The notes: generated by a model from the sequence alone, not told the origin. 64,000 bases of DNA from CALEMW01 sp035447065 (GCA_035447065.1 DAOTGJ010000004.1:76838-140837); one strand, 5' to 3'; counted from the first letter of the stretch, positions 24,482 through 35,142 are shown. Made by a program: numbers and translations.

Positions 24482-27400
24482 TTATTCCCCGTCCCGCCGC
24501 CCCAGGGCCACGCTCACGTCGTGGCCGTCCACCTCGAAGGCGTCGCGGTGCGGCAGGTCGTCGTCGGTGCTCCAGACGGCGAGGGTCTCGCTCGCCACGT
24601 GGTCGGAATGCGCCGCGAGGGCGCGCGTCACGTCGTCGTCGCCGTCGACCCGCAGGTCGATGCGGTCGGCCACGTCCAGGCCGCTCTTCTTCCTCAGGTT
24701 CTGCACGCGGTTGATGATCTCGCGGCAGAGGCCCTCGTCCTGCAGGGCCGGGGTCAGGGTGGTGTCCAGGGCCACGGTCAGGCCGTCCTGGCTGCCGGCG
24801 GCGAAGGGCGGGATGCCCTGCTCCACCACCTGCACCTCCTCGTGGCCGAAGCTCTCGGCGCGGCCGTCGACCTGCAGATCCACGGCGCCGTCGCGGCGCA
24901 GGGCCAGGAGCTGCTCCGGGGTCATGGCGCTGATGGCCTTGGCCGCCTGGGGCGCGGCCTTGCCGAAGCGCGGGCCCAGGGCGCGGAAGTTGGCCTTGCC
25001 CGTCAGCTCCGCCACCGTGCGCGGATCGGCCAGGGGCTCCACGGCCTTCACGTTCAGCTCCTCGCGCAGGATGGCCGCCAGGCGCTCGTCGCCCAGCAGG
25101 TCCGCGGCGCGGGCGTCGTCGGCGTGCAGCAGCAGCCGGCCCAGGGGCTGGCGCGTGCGCAGGCCCGTGTCCTGGCGCAGGGCGCGGCCCGCGCCCACCA
25201 CGGTCTGGGCGGCGGTCATCAGGGCCTCGAGGTCCGCATCCACGGCGGCGGCGTCGGCCTGCGGGTAGTCCGCCAGATGGACCGAGGCCGCGGGATCGTC
25301 GGCGTGCAGGGCGCGCCAGATCTCCTCCGTGGTGAAGGGGATCATGGGAGCCAGCAGGCGCAGGCTGTCGACCAGCACGCGGTGCAGGGTGGCGAAGGCC
25401 GCCTCCTTGTCCGGCGTGGCCTCCCCCTTCCAGAAGCGGCGGCGCGAGAGGCGCACGTACCAGTTGCTCACGTCGTCCTGCACGAAGGCGCTCAGGCCGC
25501 GGGCGGCGCGCGTGAAGTCCAGGGCCTCCAGGGCCTCGCGGGTCTCCGCCGTCACCGTGTGCAGACGGCTGAGGATCCAGCGGTCCAGCATGGTGGGCGC
25601 GGCCGCGGCGCCGCTCTCCGGGCGCCAGCCGTCCAGGTTGGCGTAGAGGGCGAAGAACGCGTAGGTGTTCTCCAGGGTGGCCAGCAGCTTGCGGCGGGCC
25701 TCGTTCACGCCCTCGGGGTCGAAGCGCGTGGGCGTCCACACGGGCGACACCGTGAGCATGTACCAGCGCAGCGGATCCGCGCCGGCGTCGCGCATGATGG
25801 CCATGGGGTCCACGGTGTTGCCCACGCTCTTGGACATCTTCTTGCCGTGCTTGTCCAGGATCAGCTCGATGGTCAGGCAGCGCTTGTAGCTGGAGCGCCC
25901 CATGAGGAAGGTGCTGATCACCAGCAGCGTGTAGAACCAGCCGCGGGTCTGGTCGATGCCCTCGCTGATGAAGTCGGCCGGGAACTGGCTCGCGAAGAGC
26001 TCCTTGTTCTCGAACGGGTAGTGGTACTGGGCGAAGGGCATGGAGCCGCTGTCGAACCAGCAGTCGATGACCTCGGGCGTGCGGCGCATGGTGCCGGAGC
26101 AGCCGTCCGCGGCGCAGGGCCAGGCCAGATCGTCCACGAAGGGGCGGTGCAGGTCCAGGCCGGACTGGTCCGCGCCGGTGAGCTCCGTGAGCTCGGCGCG
26201 GCTGGACGGCACGTGGCGTTCCCCGCAGCCGTCGCAGATCCACACGTTGAGCGGCGTGCCCCAGAAGCGGTTGCGGCTCAGGGCCCAGTCCACGTTGCCG
26301 GCGAGCCAGTTGCCGAAGCGGTTGGCCCCCACCTCGGGCGGCTGCCAGCCGATGGCCGCGTTGGCCGCCTGCAGCTCCTCGCGCATCTCGCTGGTCTTGA
26401 TGAACCAGGACGGCGTGGCGAAGTAGATGAGCGGGTTGCCGCAGCGGTCGTGGAACGGGTAGTCGTGCTTGTAGGTCTCCGCGCGCAGCAGCTGGCCGGT
26501 CCCGCGCAGGTGCTTGATGATGGCCTTGTCGGCGTCCTTGACCATGGTGCCGGCCCAGGGCTCCACCTCGGCGGTGAAGCGGCCGTGCAGGTCCACGGGG
26601 CGGAAGAAGGCCAGGTTCTCGCGGCGGCCGATCTGGTAGTCGTCCTCGCCGAAGGCCGGGGCCATGTGCACGATGCCCGAGCCCGAGTCCAGCGTCACGA
26701 AATCCGCGGCGACGACCTTGAAGGCCTCCTCCCCCTCCGCGGGCGTGCAGAAGGGCAGGAGCTGCTCGTAGCGGCGGCCCAGCAGGTCGCGTCCCTTGAA
26801 GGTGTCCAGCACCTGGGTGGGGATCTCCGGATCCAGCACGCCGAGGCGGGCCTGCGCCAGGATCAGCACCTCGTCGCCGTGGCGCACGCGCACGTAGTCG
26901 AAGTCCTCGCCCACCGCGAGGGCCACGTTGGACGGGAGGGTCCAGGGCGTGGTGGTCCAGGTGAGGAAGGACTCGTCGGCGTCGGCGGCCCTCAGCTTCA
27001 CGAAGATGCTGGGGTCCGCCACCTCCTTGTAGGAGTTGGCCATCTCGTGGCTGGACAGGGGCGTGCCGCAGACGGGGCAGTAGGGCACCACCTTGTGGCC
27101 CAGGTAGAGCAGGCCCTTGCGCTCGAACTCCGAGAGGATCCACCACACGGACTCGATGTAGTCGTTGTCGTAGGTGATGTAGGGGTCGTCCAGGTCCACC
27201 CAGTAGCCCAGGCGTTCGGTGAACTCGTCCCACTCCGTCTTGCAGGCCCACACGCTCTCGCGGCACTTGGCGTTGAAGCCCTCCAGGCCGTACTCGAGGA
27301 TGGCGGCGCGGCCCTGGATGCCCAGCGTCTTCTCCACCGACCGCTCCACGGGCAGGCCGTGGGTGTCCCAGCCCGCCTTGCGCACCACGCGGTGGCCGGT

Positions 27401-27652
27401 CATGGTCTTGAAGCGGCAGGCGATGTCCTTGGTCAGGCGCGCCATGACGTGGTGCACGCCCGGCAGGCCGTTGGCCGTGGGCGGGCCCTCGTAGAAGACC
27501 CAGTCCGGCGCGCCCTCGCGGGCGGCGATGCTGCGGCGGAAGGTGTCGTCGGCCTTCCAGAATTCGCTGACCAGATGCTCGGACTCGGCGTCGTGGAAGC
27601 GACGGGCCAGGGCGGGGTAGGCTTCGGTGCGGGGGGCGTGGTCGGCGCTCAT
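24482..27652 (-). CDS. ileS: Isoleucyl-tRNA synthetase (long, type 2-like)
   Basis: Charges tRNA-Ile. The 1056-residue length exceeds the about 940 of typical E. coli-type enzymes and fits the IleS2 (eukaryote-like) group. The class I HIGH-equivalent is in YEGPPTANGLPGVHHVMARL and the KMSKS loop in DKHGKKMSKSVGN. The editing domain has TWTTTPWTLPSNVALAVG. Type 2 enzymes are generally less sensitive to mupirocin; that is family knowledge, not shown here. It starts one base after the PNP gene stop (TGAGATG) and is followed by the DksA-like gene. Confidence 0.95.
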   Translation of the reverse strand: MSADHAPRTEAYPALARRFHDAESEHLVSEFWKADDTFRRSIAAREGAPDWVFYEGPPTANGLPGVHHVMARLTKDIACRFKTMTGHRVVRKAGWDTHGLPVERSVEKTLGIQGRAAILEYGLEGFNAKCRESVWACKTEWDEFTERLGYWVDLDDPYITYDNDYIESVWWILSEFERKGLLYLGHKVVPYCPVCGTPLSSHEMANSYKEVADPSIFVKLRAADADESFLTWTTTPWTLPSNVALAVGEDFDYVRVRHGDEVLILAQARLGVLDPEIPTQVLDTFKGRDLLGRRYEQLLPFCTPAEGEEAFKVVAADFVTLDSGSGIVHMAPAFGEDDYQIGRRENLAFFRPVDLHGRFTAEVEPWAGTMVKDADKAIIKHLRGTGQLLRAETYKHDYPFHDRCGNPLIYFATPSWFIKTSEMREELQAANAAIGWQPPEVGANRFGNWLAGNVDWALSRNRFWGTPLNVWICDGCGERHVPSSRAELTELTGADQSGLDLHRPFVDDLAWPCAADGCSGTMRRTPEVIDCWFDSGSMPFAQYHYPFENKELFASQFPADFISEGIDQTRGWFYTLLVISTFLMGRSSYKRCLTIELILDKHGKKMSKSVGNTVDPMAIMRDAGADPLRWYMLTVSPVWTPTRFDPEGVNEARRKLLATLENTYAFFALYANLDGWRPESGAAAAPTMLDRWILSRLHTVTAETREALEALDFTRAARGLSAFVQDDVSNWYVRLSRRRFWKGEATPDKEAAFATLHRVLVDSLRLLAPMIPFTTEEIWRALHADDPAASVHLADYPQADAAAVDADLEALMTAAQTVVGAGRALRQDTGLRTRQPLGRLLLHADDARAADLLGDERLAAILREELNVKAVEPLADPRTVAELTGKANFRALGPRFGKAAPQAAKAISAMTPEQLLALRRDGAVDLQVDGRAESFGHEEVQVVEQGIPPFAAGSQDGLTVALDTTLTPALQDEGLCREIINRVQNLRKKSGLDVADRIDLRVDGDDDVTRALAAHSDHVASETLAVWSTDDDLPHRDAFEVDGHDVSVALGRRDGE

Positions 27653-27653
27653 C

Positions 27654-28493
27654 TCAGGCTCCGTCCGCGCCGGGCAGGCGCCGCAGGATCTCGGTGACCA
27701 GGCGGCAGAGCTTGGGCTCGACGGCCTGGGCCACGCCGATGATCGCGTCCACGTCCGCCGGGTGCAGGTTGTCCGGGAAGCACTGGTCCGTCACCGCGGA
27801 CAGGCCCAGCACCCGCATGCCGCCGTGCACGGCCACCAGGTTCTCCGGCACGATGCTCATGCCCACCGTGTCCGCCCCCACCGCGCGCAGGAAGCGGTAC
27901 TCGGCGGCCGTCTCCAGGTTGGGGCCGGCCACGGCGCAGTACACGGCCCGGCGCAGGGTCAGGCCCAGGTCCAGGGCGGCCTGCTCCGCCAGGGCCACCA
28001 GGTCCCGGGCGTAGGGCTCGCTCATGTCCGGGAAGCGCACGCCCAGGCGCTCGTCGTTGGGGCCGATGAGCGGGTTGTCGCCCATGAGGTTGATGTGGTC
28101 CGTGATGACCGTCATGTCGCCGGGGGCCAGCTGGGGGTTCATGCCGCCCACCGCGTTGGACATCACCAGCGTGCCGGCGCCCAGGGCCCGCATCACGCGC
28201 ACCGGCAGGGTGATCTCCTGCATGGTGTAGCCCTCGTAGTAGTGGACGCGGCCCTGCATGGCCACCACGCGGCGCCCCCCCAGGGTGCCGAAGACGAACT
28301 GGCCCTGATGGCTCTGGACCGTGGAGGCCACGAAGTGCGGGATCTCGCCGTAGGGGATCGTGGCCTGGGCCTCGATGCTCTCGGCCAGACCGCCCAGGCC
28401 GGTGCCCAGGATCAGGCCCACCTCGGGGATCAGGTCGGTCCGGGCGCGCAGGAAGGCGGTCGCCTCCTGGATGCGGGTCCACTGGTCCGTCAC
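27654..28493 (-). CDS. Purine nucleoside phosphorylase (PNP-I, trimeric type)
   Basis: Phosphorolysis of inosine, guanosine and related nucleosides in purine salvage. The 279-residue length and motifs fit the trimeric PunA/human PNP type: LGTGLGGLAESI, phosphate-binding SHQGQFVFG with VVAMQGRVHYYEGY, MSNAVGGMNPQLAPGDMTVI and the purine-site Glu in AGPNLETAAEYRF with TVGMSIVPE. The start is GTG at 28493. It leads a dense run PNP-ileS-dksA-lspA-rluD. Confidence 0.94.
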   Translation of the reverse strand: MTDQWTRIQEATAFLRARTDLIPEVGLILGTGLGGLAESIEAQATIPYGEIPHFVASTVQSHQGQFVFGTLGGRRVVAMQGRVHYYEGYTMQEITLPVRVMRALGAGTLVMSNAVGGMNPQLAPGDMTVITDHINLMGDNPLIGPNDERLGVRFPDMSEPYARDLVALAEQAALDLGLTLRRAVYCAVAGPNLETAAEYRFLRAVGADTVGMSIVPENLVAVHGGMRVLGLSAVTDQCFPDNLHPADVDAIIGVAQAVEPKLCRLVTEILRRLPGADGA

Positions 28494-28646
28494 GCTGCAC
28501 CTCGTCGGATCTGCGGATTTCGGGTCGGAACGGCCGGATCGGGCCCGATTTCATGCCTGACGGCGGGGGCCGGGCGGCCGCGTTCGAGGGGCGGAAAGGT
28601 AACACGGGGGCGGCCGGGCGGAAAGGGGCAATCCGCCGGCGCGGCC

Positions 28647-29381
28647 TCAGGCGTTCCGCGGGCCGAAGACGGCGGTGCCCACCCGGACCAGGGTGGCTCC
28701 CTCCTCCACGGCGATCTCGTAGTCGTCGGACATGCCCAGGCTGAGTTCGGGCAGGGGGCGGCCGCAGAGCGCGGACGCCTCCGCGGCCAGCCGGCGCACG
28801 TCGGCGAAGGTGGCGCGCAGCTCGGGCTCGGGAGCGTCGAAGCGGGCCATGGCCATGAAACCGCGCAGCTCCGCATGAGGCAGGGCGGCCGCGGCGACGG
28901 CGGCGGCGGCGGCCTCGTGGAGGGACAGCCCGTGCTTGCTGGCCTCGCCGCTGGCGTTGACCTGGAGCAGGAAGGGCTGACGGACGCCCAGCTCCCCGGC
29001 CACGCGGTCCACGCGGCGGGCCAGGTCCAGCGAGTCGACGCCGTGCAGGAGAGAGAAGCGGCCCACCACCTTGCGGGCCTTGTTGGCCTGGAGCGTGCCG
29101 ATGAAGTGCCAACGCAGGGGGGCGGGATCCAGGCCCTCGCGGCGCAGGAGATCCGGGAAGCGGTCCAGCCGGGGCAGGGCGTCCTGCACCCGGTTCTCGC
29201 CGAAGGTCCATTGACCGGCGCGGCAGGCGGCCAGGAGCAGGGGGTCGGGGATGCGTTTGGAGACGGCCACGAGGCCGACGGAGGCTGTCGGGCGGCCCGC
29301 CCGGAGGCAGGCCGCCGCGATGCGGTCGCGGACGCGGGCCAGGGAGCTCTCGAGGCCGCGCGCAGCGGCGTCGTGGTCCAC
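28647..29381 (-). CDS. YggS/PLPBP-family PLP homeostasis protein
   Basis: A 244-residue single-domain fold-type III PLP-binding protein. The PLP lysine is in LVAVSKRIPD, followed by FGENRVQDA, WHFIGTLQANKARKV and SLGMSDDYEIAVEEGATLVRVGTAVFG. Family members buffer PLP and affect amino-acid metabolism without known enzymatic activity. The start is GTG 29381, 16 bases after the ATPase gene. It ends the fusA-ATPase-yggS run. Confidence 0.93.
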   Translation of the reverse strand: MDHDAAARGLESSLARVRDRIAAACLRAGRPTASVGLVAVSKRIPDPLLLAACRAGQWTFGENRVQDALPRLDRFPDLLRREGLDPAPLRWHFIGTLQANKARKVVGRFSLLHGVDSLDLARRVDRVAGELGVRQPFLLQVNASGEASKHGLSLHEAAAAAVAAAALPHAELRGFMAMARFDAPEPELRATFADVRRLAAEASALCGRPLPELSLGMSDDYEIAVEEGATLVRVGTAVFGPRNA

Positions 29382-29396
29382 GGCTCGCCTCCCGGG

Positions 29397-30104
29397 CTAC
29401 TGCCAGCGCAGCAGCAGGGTCTTGGGGTCCAGCTCCATGTTCAGATCCGGAGCCTCGGGCTTGTCGTGATCCTTCAGGATGCGCACGTGCACGTGGGTGT
29501 GCTTGGGCTCCAGCAGGGTGATCACGTCCACCAGGTCGTCGTAGCGGGCCACGTCGGCGGGCACGCCGCGCGCGTCCACCTCCTGGCCCTCGCGGTGAAC
29601 CTGGGCCGAGGTCCAGACCTCCGCGTTCCAGCCGCCGGCCAGCTTCTTGACGCCCTCGATCTCCCAGCGCTCGCTGTGCTCGAAGCGCGGGGTGCCGTCC
29701 ATGATCACCACGTCCGGCGTGAAGTGGGCGATGTCCTTGAGGAACTGCGCCGTCTCCTCCAGCTTCTCCAGCGTGAAGGTCTTGCGGTTGTAGACCAGGA
29801 TCTGGCGGTTGCGCTCCAGCTCCAGGTGGAGCTGCAGGCGGTTCTCCAGGTGGAGGTTCTCCGCCATGAGGTTGAAGACCTCGTCGTAGAACGCGCGGAG
29901 CTTCTCCACGGGCTCCTCCGTGGAGATGTGCATGACCTTGCGGCCCTGCAGGAGGGCGTCCACGGCCACGCCCACGAGGAACGCGGTCTTGCCCACGCCG
30001 GCCCGCGACAGCACCACGCCCAGGTTGCCCTGGCCCAGGCCGCCGTCCGTGGCCTTCTCGAAGACGCGCAGCGGGCTGCGGAAACGGATATCCTTGGTGG
30101 TCAT
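29397..30104 (-). CDS. RecA/KaiC-like P-loop ATPase of unknown function
   Basis: A 235-residue cytoplasmic protein. The Walker A motif is SRAGVGKTA around residues 34-42, the Walker B-like strand is DVVIMDGTPR around residue 130, and VMHISTEEP resembles the catalytic-Glu strand of RecA/KaiC/RadA-type ATPases. There are no membrane segments. It lies 10 bases after fusA and directly before yggS. The family is not one I can name. Its neighbourhood suggests a link to translation but nothing more can be said. Confidence 0.8.
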   Translation of the reverse strand: MTTKDIRFRSPLRVFEKATDGGLGQGNLGVVLSRAGVGKTAFLVGVAVDALLQGRKVMHISTEEPVEKLRAFYDEVFNLMAENLHLENRLQLHLELERNRQILVYNRKTFTLEKLEETAQFLKDIAHFTPDVVIMDGTPRFEHSERWEIEGVKKLAGGWNAEVWTSAQVHREGQEVDARGVPADVARYDDLVDVITLLEPKHTHVHVRILKDHDKPEAPDLNMELDPKTLLLRWQ

Positions 30105-30114
30105 CGGGATCCCC

Positions 30115-32211
30115 CTACTTGTTACCCGCCGCCTTCTTCTCGGCGAACAGCTTGACCAGCTCCTCGGCCACGGCGGCCGGGGCGGGAGCGTACTTGGCGA
30201 ACTCCATGGTGTACTCGGCCTTGCCCTGGGTGCCGGAGCGCAGGACGGTGGCGTAGCCGAACATCTCGGCCAGCGGCACGTGGGCGTCGATGCGCACGAA
30301 GCCGTCGTCCTCGGTGGTGCCCAGCACGATGCCGCGCCGCTGCATGATGGTGCCCAGGATGTCGCCCTGGAACTCGGTGGGACCCTCCACCGACACCGTC
30401 ATCAGGGGCTCCAGGGCGATGGGCCGGCCCTTGGGGTAGTACTCGCGGAAGCAGGCGCGGGCCGCGGCCTGGAAGGCCTGGTCCGAGGAGTCCACGGCGT
30501 GGTAGTTGCCGTCCTCCAGCACCACGTGCAGGCCCTGCACCGGGTGGCCCACGTAGGCGCCCTTGTCCAGCATGGCCAGGAAGCCCTTCTCCACCGCCGG
30601 GATGTACTCGGTGGGGATGTTGCCGCCCACCACCCGGCTCTCGAAGTGGAACTCGCCGTCGTCCGAGGGCTCCAGGAAGCCCTGGATCTTGGCGTACTGG
30701 CCCGAGCCGCCGGTCTGCTTGCGGTGCGTGTAGTCGAACTTGATCTGCTGGGTCAGGGTCTCGCGGTACGACACCTTGGGCTGGCCGGCGGTGACCTCGG
30801 CGCCGTACTCGCGGCGCATGCGCTCCAGATAGACTTCCAGATGCAGCTCGCCCATGCCCATGATCAGCGTGTCGCCGGTCTCCTCGTCGTTCTTGGTGCG
30901 GAACGTGGGGTCTTCCTTGGTGAAGCGGCTGAGGGCCTTGGACAGGTTCTGCTGGGCCTTGTTGTCCGCGGGCACCACGGCCAGGGACACCACGGGCTCG
31001 GGCACGTGGATGCTGGAGACCGAGATGCGGTCGTCGCCGGAGGTGAACGTGTCGCCCGAGGCGCAGTCCACGCCGAAGAGGGCCACGATGTCGCCGCTGG
31101 CGGCGCCGTCGATGTCCTCCATCTGGCTGGCGTGCATGCGCACCAGGCGGCCCACCTTGACCTTCTTCCCCGTGCGGGAGTTGTAGATGGTGTCGCCCTT
31201 CTTGAGCAGACCCTGGTAGAGGCGGATGTAGGTGAGCTGGCCGTAGGGGCCGTCCTCCAGCTTGAAGGCGTGGGCGACCATGTCGTCCTCGTCCTTGTAG
31301 CTGAGCTGGAAGGTCTCCTCCTCGCCGCCGCGGGTCAGGCGGTGGGCCTCGTTCTCCACCTCGGTGGGGTCGGGCAGGTAGCGCACCACGGCGTCGAGCA
31401 GGAGCTGCACGCCGCGGTTCTTGTAGGCGCTGCCCATGAACACGGGCGTCAGCTCCTGGGCGATGACGCCCTTGCGCACGGCGTCGTGGATCAGGTCCGC
31501 CGGCACCTCGCCCTCCAGGGCGGCCTCCATGAGCTCGTCCGAGAACATGCTGGCGGCGTCGATGAGCTCCTCGCGCCGGGCCTCGGCCTCGGGCATGAGG
31601 TTGGCCGGGATCTCGCTCCAGATCAGCTTCTCGCCGTTCTCGCCCTCGAAGCGGCAGGCCTGCATCTTGATGAGGTCCACCACGCCCTCGTGGTCGGCCT
31701 CCAGGCCCAGGGGGATCTGCATCATCACGGCGTTGTGGCGCAGCTTCTCGCGGAGCTGCTCGGTCACGCGCGCCGGGTTGGCGCCGGAGCGGTCGCACTT
31801 GTTGACGAAGGCGAGGCGAGGGACCTTGTAGCGCTTCATCTGCCGGTCCACGGTCATGGACTGGGACTGCACGCCGGCCACCGAGCACAGCACCAGCACG
31901 GCGCCGTCCAGCACGCGCAGGGCGCGCTCCACCTCGATGGTGAAGTCCACGTGGCCCGGGGTGTCGATGATGTTGATGTCGAACCCGTTCCACTGGGCGA
32001 AGGTGGCCGCCGAGGCGATGGTGATGCCGCGCTCGCGCTCCAGCTCCATGGAGTCCATGGTGGCGCCCACGCCGTCCTTGCCGCGGACCTCGTGGATGGC
32101 GTGGATCCGGCCGGTGTAGAACAGGATGCGCTCGGTCAGCGTGGTCTTGCCCGAGTCGATGTGGGCGCTGATCCCGATGTTCCTGAGTTTGTGGATGTCT
32201 CGCTTGCTCAT
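30115..32211 (-). CDS. fusA: Elongation factor G, spd/mitochondrial-EFG1-like
   Basis: GTPase catalysing ribosomal translocation (698 residues). G1 is AHIDSGKTT (Ser where the common bacterial form has Ala), then DSMELERERGITI, DTPGHVDF and NKCDRSG. The phrase HEVRGKDGVGATMDSMELE is close to mitochondrial EFG1 and the bacterial spdEFG1 group found in spirochaetes, planctomycetes and some deltaproteobacteria. In those lineages spdEFG1 handles translocation and a second EF-G handles recycling. It is not next to rpsL, rpsG or tuf here. ATG 32211 starts the run fusA-ATPase-yggS. Confidence 0.93.
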   Translation of the reverse strand: MSKRDIHKLRNIGISAHIDSGKTTLTERILFYTGRIHAIHEVRGKDGVGATMDSMELERERGITIASAATFAQWNGFDINIIDTPGHVDFTIEVERALRVLDGAVLVLCSVAGVQSQSMTVDRQMKRYKVPRLAFVNKCDRSGANPARVTEQLREKLRHNAVMMQIPLGLEADHEGVVDLIKMQACRFEGENGEKLIWSEIPANLMPEAEARREELIDAASMFSDELMEAALEGEVPADLIHDAVRKGVIAQELTPVFMGSAYKNRGVQLLLDAVVRYLPDPTEVENEAHRLTRGGEEETFQLSYKDEDDMVAHAFKLEDGPYGQLTYIRLYQGLLKKGDTIYNSRTGKKVKVGRLVRMHASQMEDIDGAASGDIVALFGVDCASGDTFTSGDDRISVSSIHVPEPVVSLAVVPADNKAQQNLSKALSRFTKEDPTFRTKNDEETGDTLIMGMGELHLEVYLERMRREYGAEVTAGQPKVSYRETLTQQIKFDYTHRKQTGGSGQYAKIQGFLEPSDDGEFHFESRVVGGNIPTEYIPAVEKGFLAMLDKGAYVGHPVQGLHVVLEDGNYHAVDSSDQAFQAAARACFREYYPKGRPIALEPLMTVSVEGPTEFQGDILGTIMQRRGIVLGTTEDDGFVRIDAHVPLAEMFGYATVLRSGTQGKAEYTMEFAKYAPAPAAVAEELVKLFAEKKAAGNK

Positions 32212-32302
32212 CTCGTCCTCGCGGCCGCGCGGCGTTCCGGAACGCCGCGGTCAGTTCGGGTCCCCGGCCCCCGTGCGGGGGGCCGTGTGCGGAGCATAAC
32301 AT

Positions 32303-32328
32303 CGACGCCCGCCGGATGGCGGGCGTCG
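32303..32328 (-). terminator. Hairpin between kbl and fusA
   Basis: An 11-bp perfect GC stem (32303-32313 with 32318-32328), four-base loop, 73 bases after the kbl stop. There is no T-run on the minus strand, so termination is inferred. The rest of 32212-32400 includes a second smaller GC hairpin near 32267 in the likely fusA leader. Confidence 0.45.
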
Positions 32329-32400
32329 GGCGGCAAAAATACGCCAAAAGGGGACGCGTGCAAGCTGTTTTCTCGTTTTTTCACACGCCCTCCCCCTCGC

Positions 32401-33600
<1,200 letters not shown>

Positions 33601-33615
33601 GCCCCGCCTCCGCGC

Positions 33616-34635
33616 CTAGGTGTAGTAGGTCTTCATCTGGTCCAGGGTCTTCACGGGCACCTTGCCGGCCTGGCCGGCCTGGCCGAAGGCGATCATGCGC
33701 GCCTTGACCACCTCCGCCATGGCGGCGCGCGCGGGCTTCATGTAGTCGCGCGGGTCGAACTTGTCCGGGTGCTGGGCGAAGACCTTGCGGATGGCGCCGG
33801 TGATGGCCAGGCGGTTGTCCGTGTCCACGTTGATCTTGCGGACGCCGTGCTGGATGCCCTTCCGGATGGCCTCCACGGGCACGCCGTAGGTCTCGGGCAT
33901 CCGGCCGCCGAACTCGTTGATGATGTCCACCAGCTCCTTGGGCACCGAGCTGCTGCCGTGCATCACCAGGTGGGTGTTGGGCAGGCGGCGGTTGATCTCC
34001 TCGATGAGGTCCATCTTGAGCACGTCGCCGCCGGGCTTCTTGGTGAACTTGTAGGCGCCGTGGCTGGTGCCGATGGCCACGGCCAGGGCGTCGCAGCCCG
34101 TGTCGCGCACGAAGCGTTCGGCCTCGTCCGGATCGGTCAGGTGGGCCATGGCCTCGTCGCCCGAGAGGCCGGCGCCGTGGCCGTCCTCGATGCCGCCCAG
34201 GCAGCCGATCTCCGCCTCCACCGTCACGCCCAGGGCGTGGGCCCGCCGCACCACCTCGCTGGTGACCTTCACGTTGTACTCGTAGCTCGAGGGCGTCTTG
34301 CCGTCCTCCTGCAGCGAGCCGTCCATCATGACCGAGGTGAAGCCCTGGTCGATGGCGCTGAAGCACGTGGCCGGGCTGTTGCCGTGGTCCTGGTGCATGG
34401 CGATGGGGATGTTGGGATGCAGCTCCGCCGCCGCCAGCATGAGGTGGCGCAGGTAGTTGTCCTGGGAGTACGAGCGCGCGCCGCGGCTGGCCTGCACGAT
34501 GACCGGGCTCTCGGTCTCCTCGGCGGCCTGCATGATGGACTGGATCTGCTCCATGTTGTTCACGTTGAAGGCGCCGACGCCGTAGTCGTTCTCGGCCGCA
34601 TGGTCCAGCAGGACCCGCATGGGGATCAGAGGCAT
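33616..34635 (-). CDS. fba: Class II fructose-bisphosphate aldolase
   Basis: Zinc-dependent aldolase of glycolysis/gluconeogenesis (339 residues). It has YGVGAFNVNNMEQ at the start, zinc-site AMHQDHGNS, the acidic run VEAEIGCLGG, the second His in AIGTSHGAYKF and LVMHGSSSVP, and the phosphate-binding INVDTDNRLAITGA. The form resembles the longer class IIB or Mycobacterium/planctomycete-type enzymes by size. It has a recognisable promoter about 65 bases upstream and is followed closely by kbl. Confidence 0.95.
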   Translation of the reverse strand: MPLIPMRVLLDHAAENDYGVGAFNVNNMEQIQSIMQAAEETESPVIVQASRGARSYSQDNYLRHLMLAAAELHPNIPIAMHQDHGNSPATCFSAIDQGFTSVMMDGSLQEDGKTPSSYEYNVKVTSEVVRRAHALGVTVEAEIGCLGGIEDGHGAGLSGDEAMAHLTDPDEAERFVRDTGCDALAVAIGTSHGAYKFTKKPGGDVLKMDLIEEINRRLPNTHLVMHGSSSVPKELVDIINEFGGRMPETYGVPVEAIRKGIQHGVRKINVDTDNRLAITGAIRKVFAQHPDKFDPRDYMKPARAAMAEVVKARMIAFGQAGQAGKVPVKTLDQMKTYYT

Positions 34636-34697
34636 GACGATCGCTCCCGGGTGGGTTGGGGTGGGCCGCCGACGCGAGCGGCGGCGTCATGGGCGCC

Positions 34698-34726
34698 AAC
34701 ATAAGACCATCCGGGCGGCGGTTCAA
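34698..34726 (-). promoter_or_regulatory. Promoter of fba-kbl
   Basis: Minus strand TTGAAC (34726-34721), 17-base spacer, TATGTT (34703-34698), about 63 bases before the fba ATG. Confidence 0.7.
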
Positions 34727-34745
34727 CGTCGATCCGGACATGACG

Positions 34746-34777
34746 ACGCCCGTCCGGAATCGGATCCGGACGGGCGT
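34746..34777 (-). terminator. Hairpin after tmRNA
   Basis: Perfect 13-bp stem (34746-34758 with 34765-34777), six-base loop, seven bases 3' of the tmRNA CCA. No T-run. Confidence 0.65.
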
Positions 34778-34783
34778 GGAAGA

Positions 34784-35141
34784 TGGTGGAGGCGGCGGGA
34801 ATCGAACCCGCGTCCAAGACCGGCTCCCTGACGACGTCTCCATGCGTAGTCACGGCTTGAATCTCGACTCACCGCTGGCGTCGTGACCTACCCACGGCTC
34901 GTCCAGTCTTCACTTAAAGTTTCGCCCGTCGCCAGAAGACGCTGCTCGGGGCTAGGCTCCGGATGACGGCGCTCCGTCGGCCGGACCGGAGTCCCTCCGG
35001 CCGGGGAACGCGCTGCGCTATTTAGGCAGCGAGAGCGAAGTGCTCAGTGTCATTTGTTTTGTTTTCCAGTGTTTTACGAGATTCTGGGATCTCGGCATGC
35101 AGTCGGCAGTCCTCCGACCCCGTCGAAACCAGGTCGCCCCC
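34784..35141 (-). ncRNA. ssrA: tmRNA
   Basis: Transfer-messenger RNA of 358 bases that rescues stalled ribosomes. The tRNA-like ends are clear: 5' GGGGGCG pairs with 3' CGCCTCC, discriminator A, CCA encoded, T arm with GTTCGATTCC, and the 5' region has the conserved GGTTTCGACGGGG. The tag frame ends in NDTEHFALAA followed by TAA, with the usual ALAA proteolysis signal; the frame continues upstream as ENKT, so the resume codon cannot be fixed by eye. It is a one-piece (not permuted) form. Confidence 0.95.
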
Positions 35142-35142
35142 A

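Noticed and set aside
24521..27697. A 1058-codon open frame opposite ileS
   Set aside because: Same shadow effect; ileS has all synthetase motifs.
34784..35141. Short open frames across the tmRNA
   Set aside because: They cross the tRNA-like ends and tag region of a clear ssrA gene.
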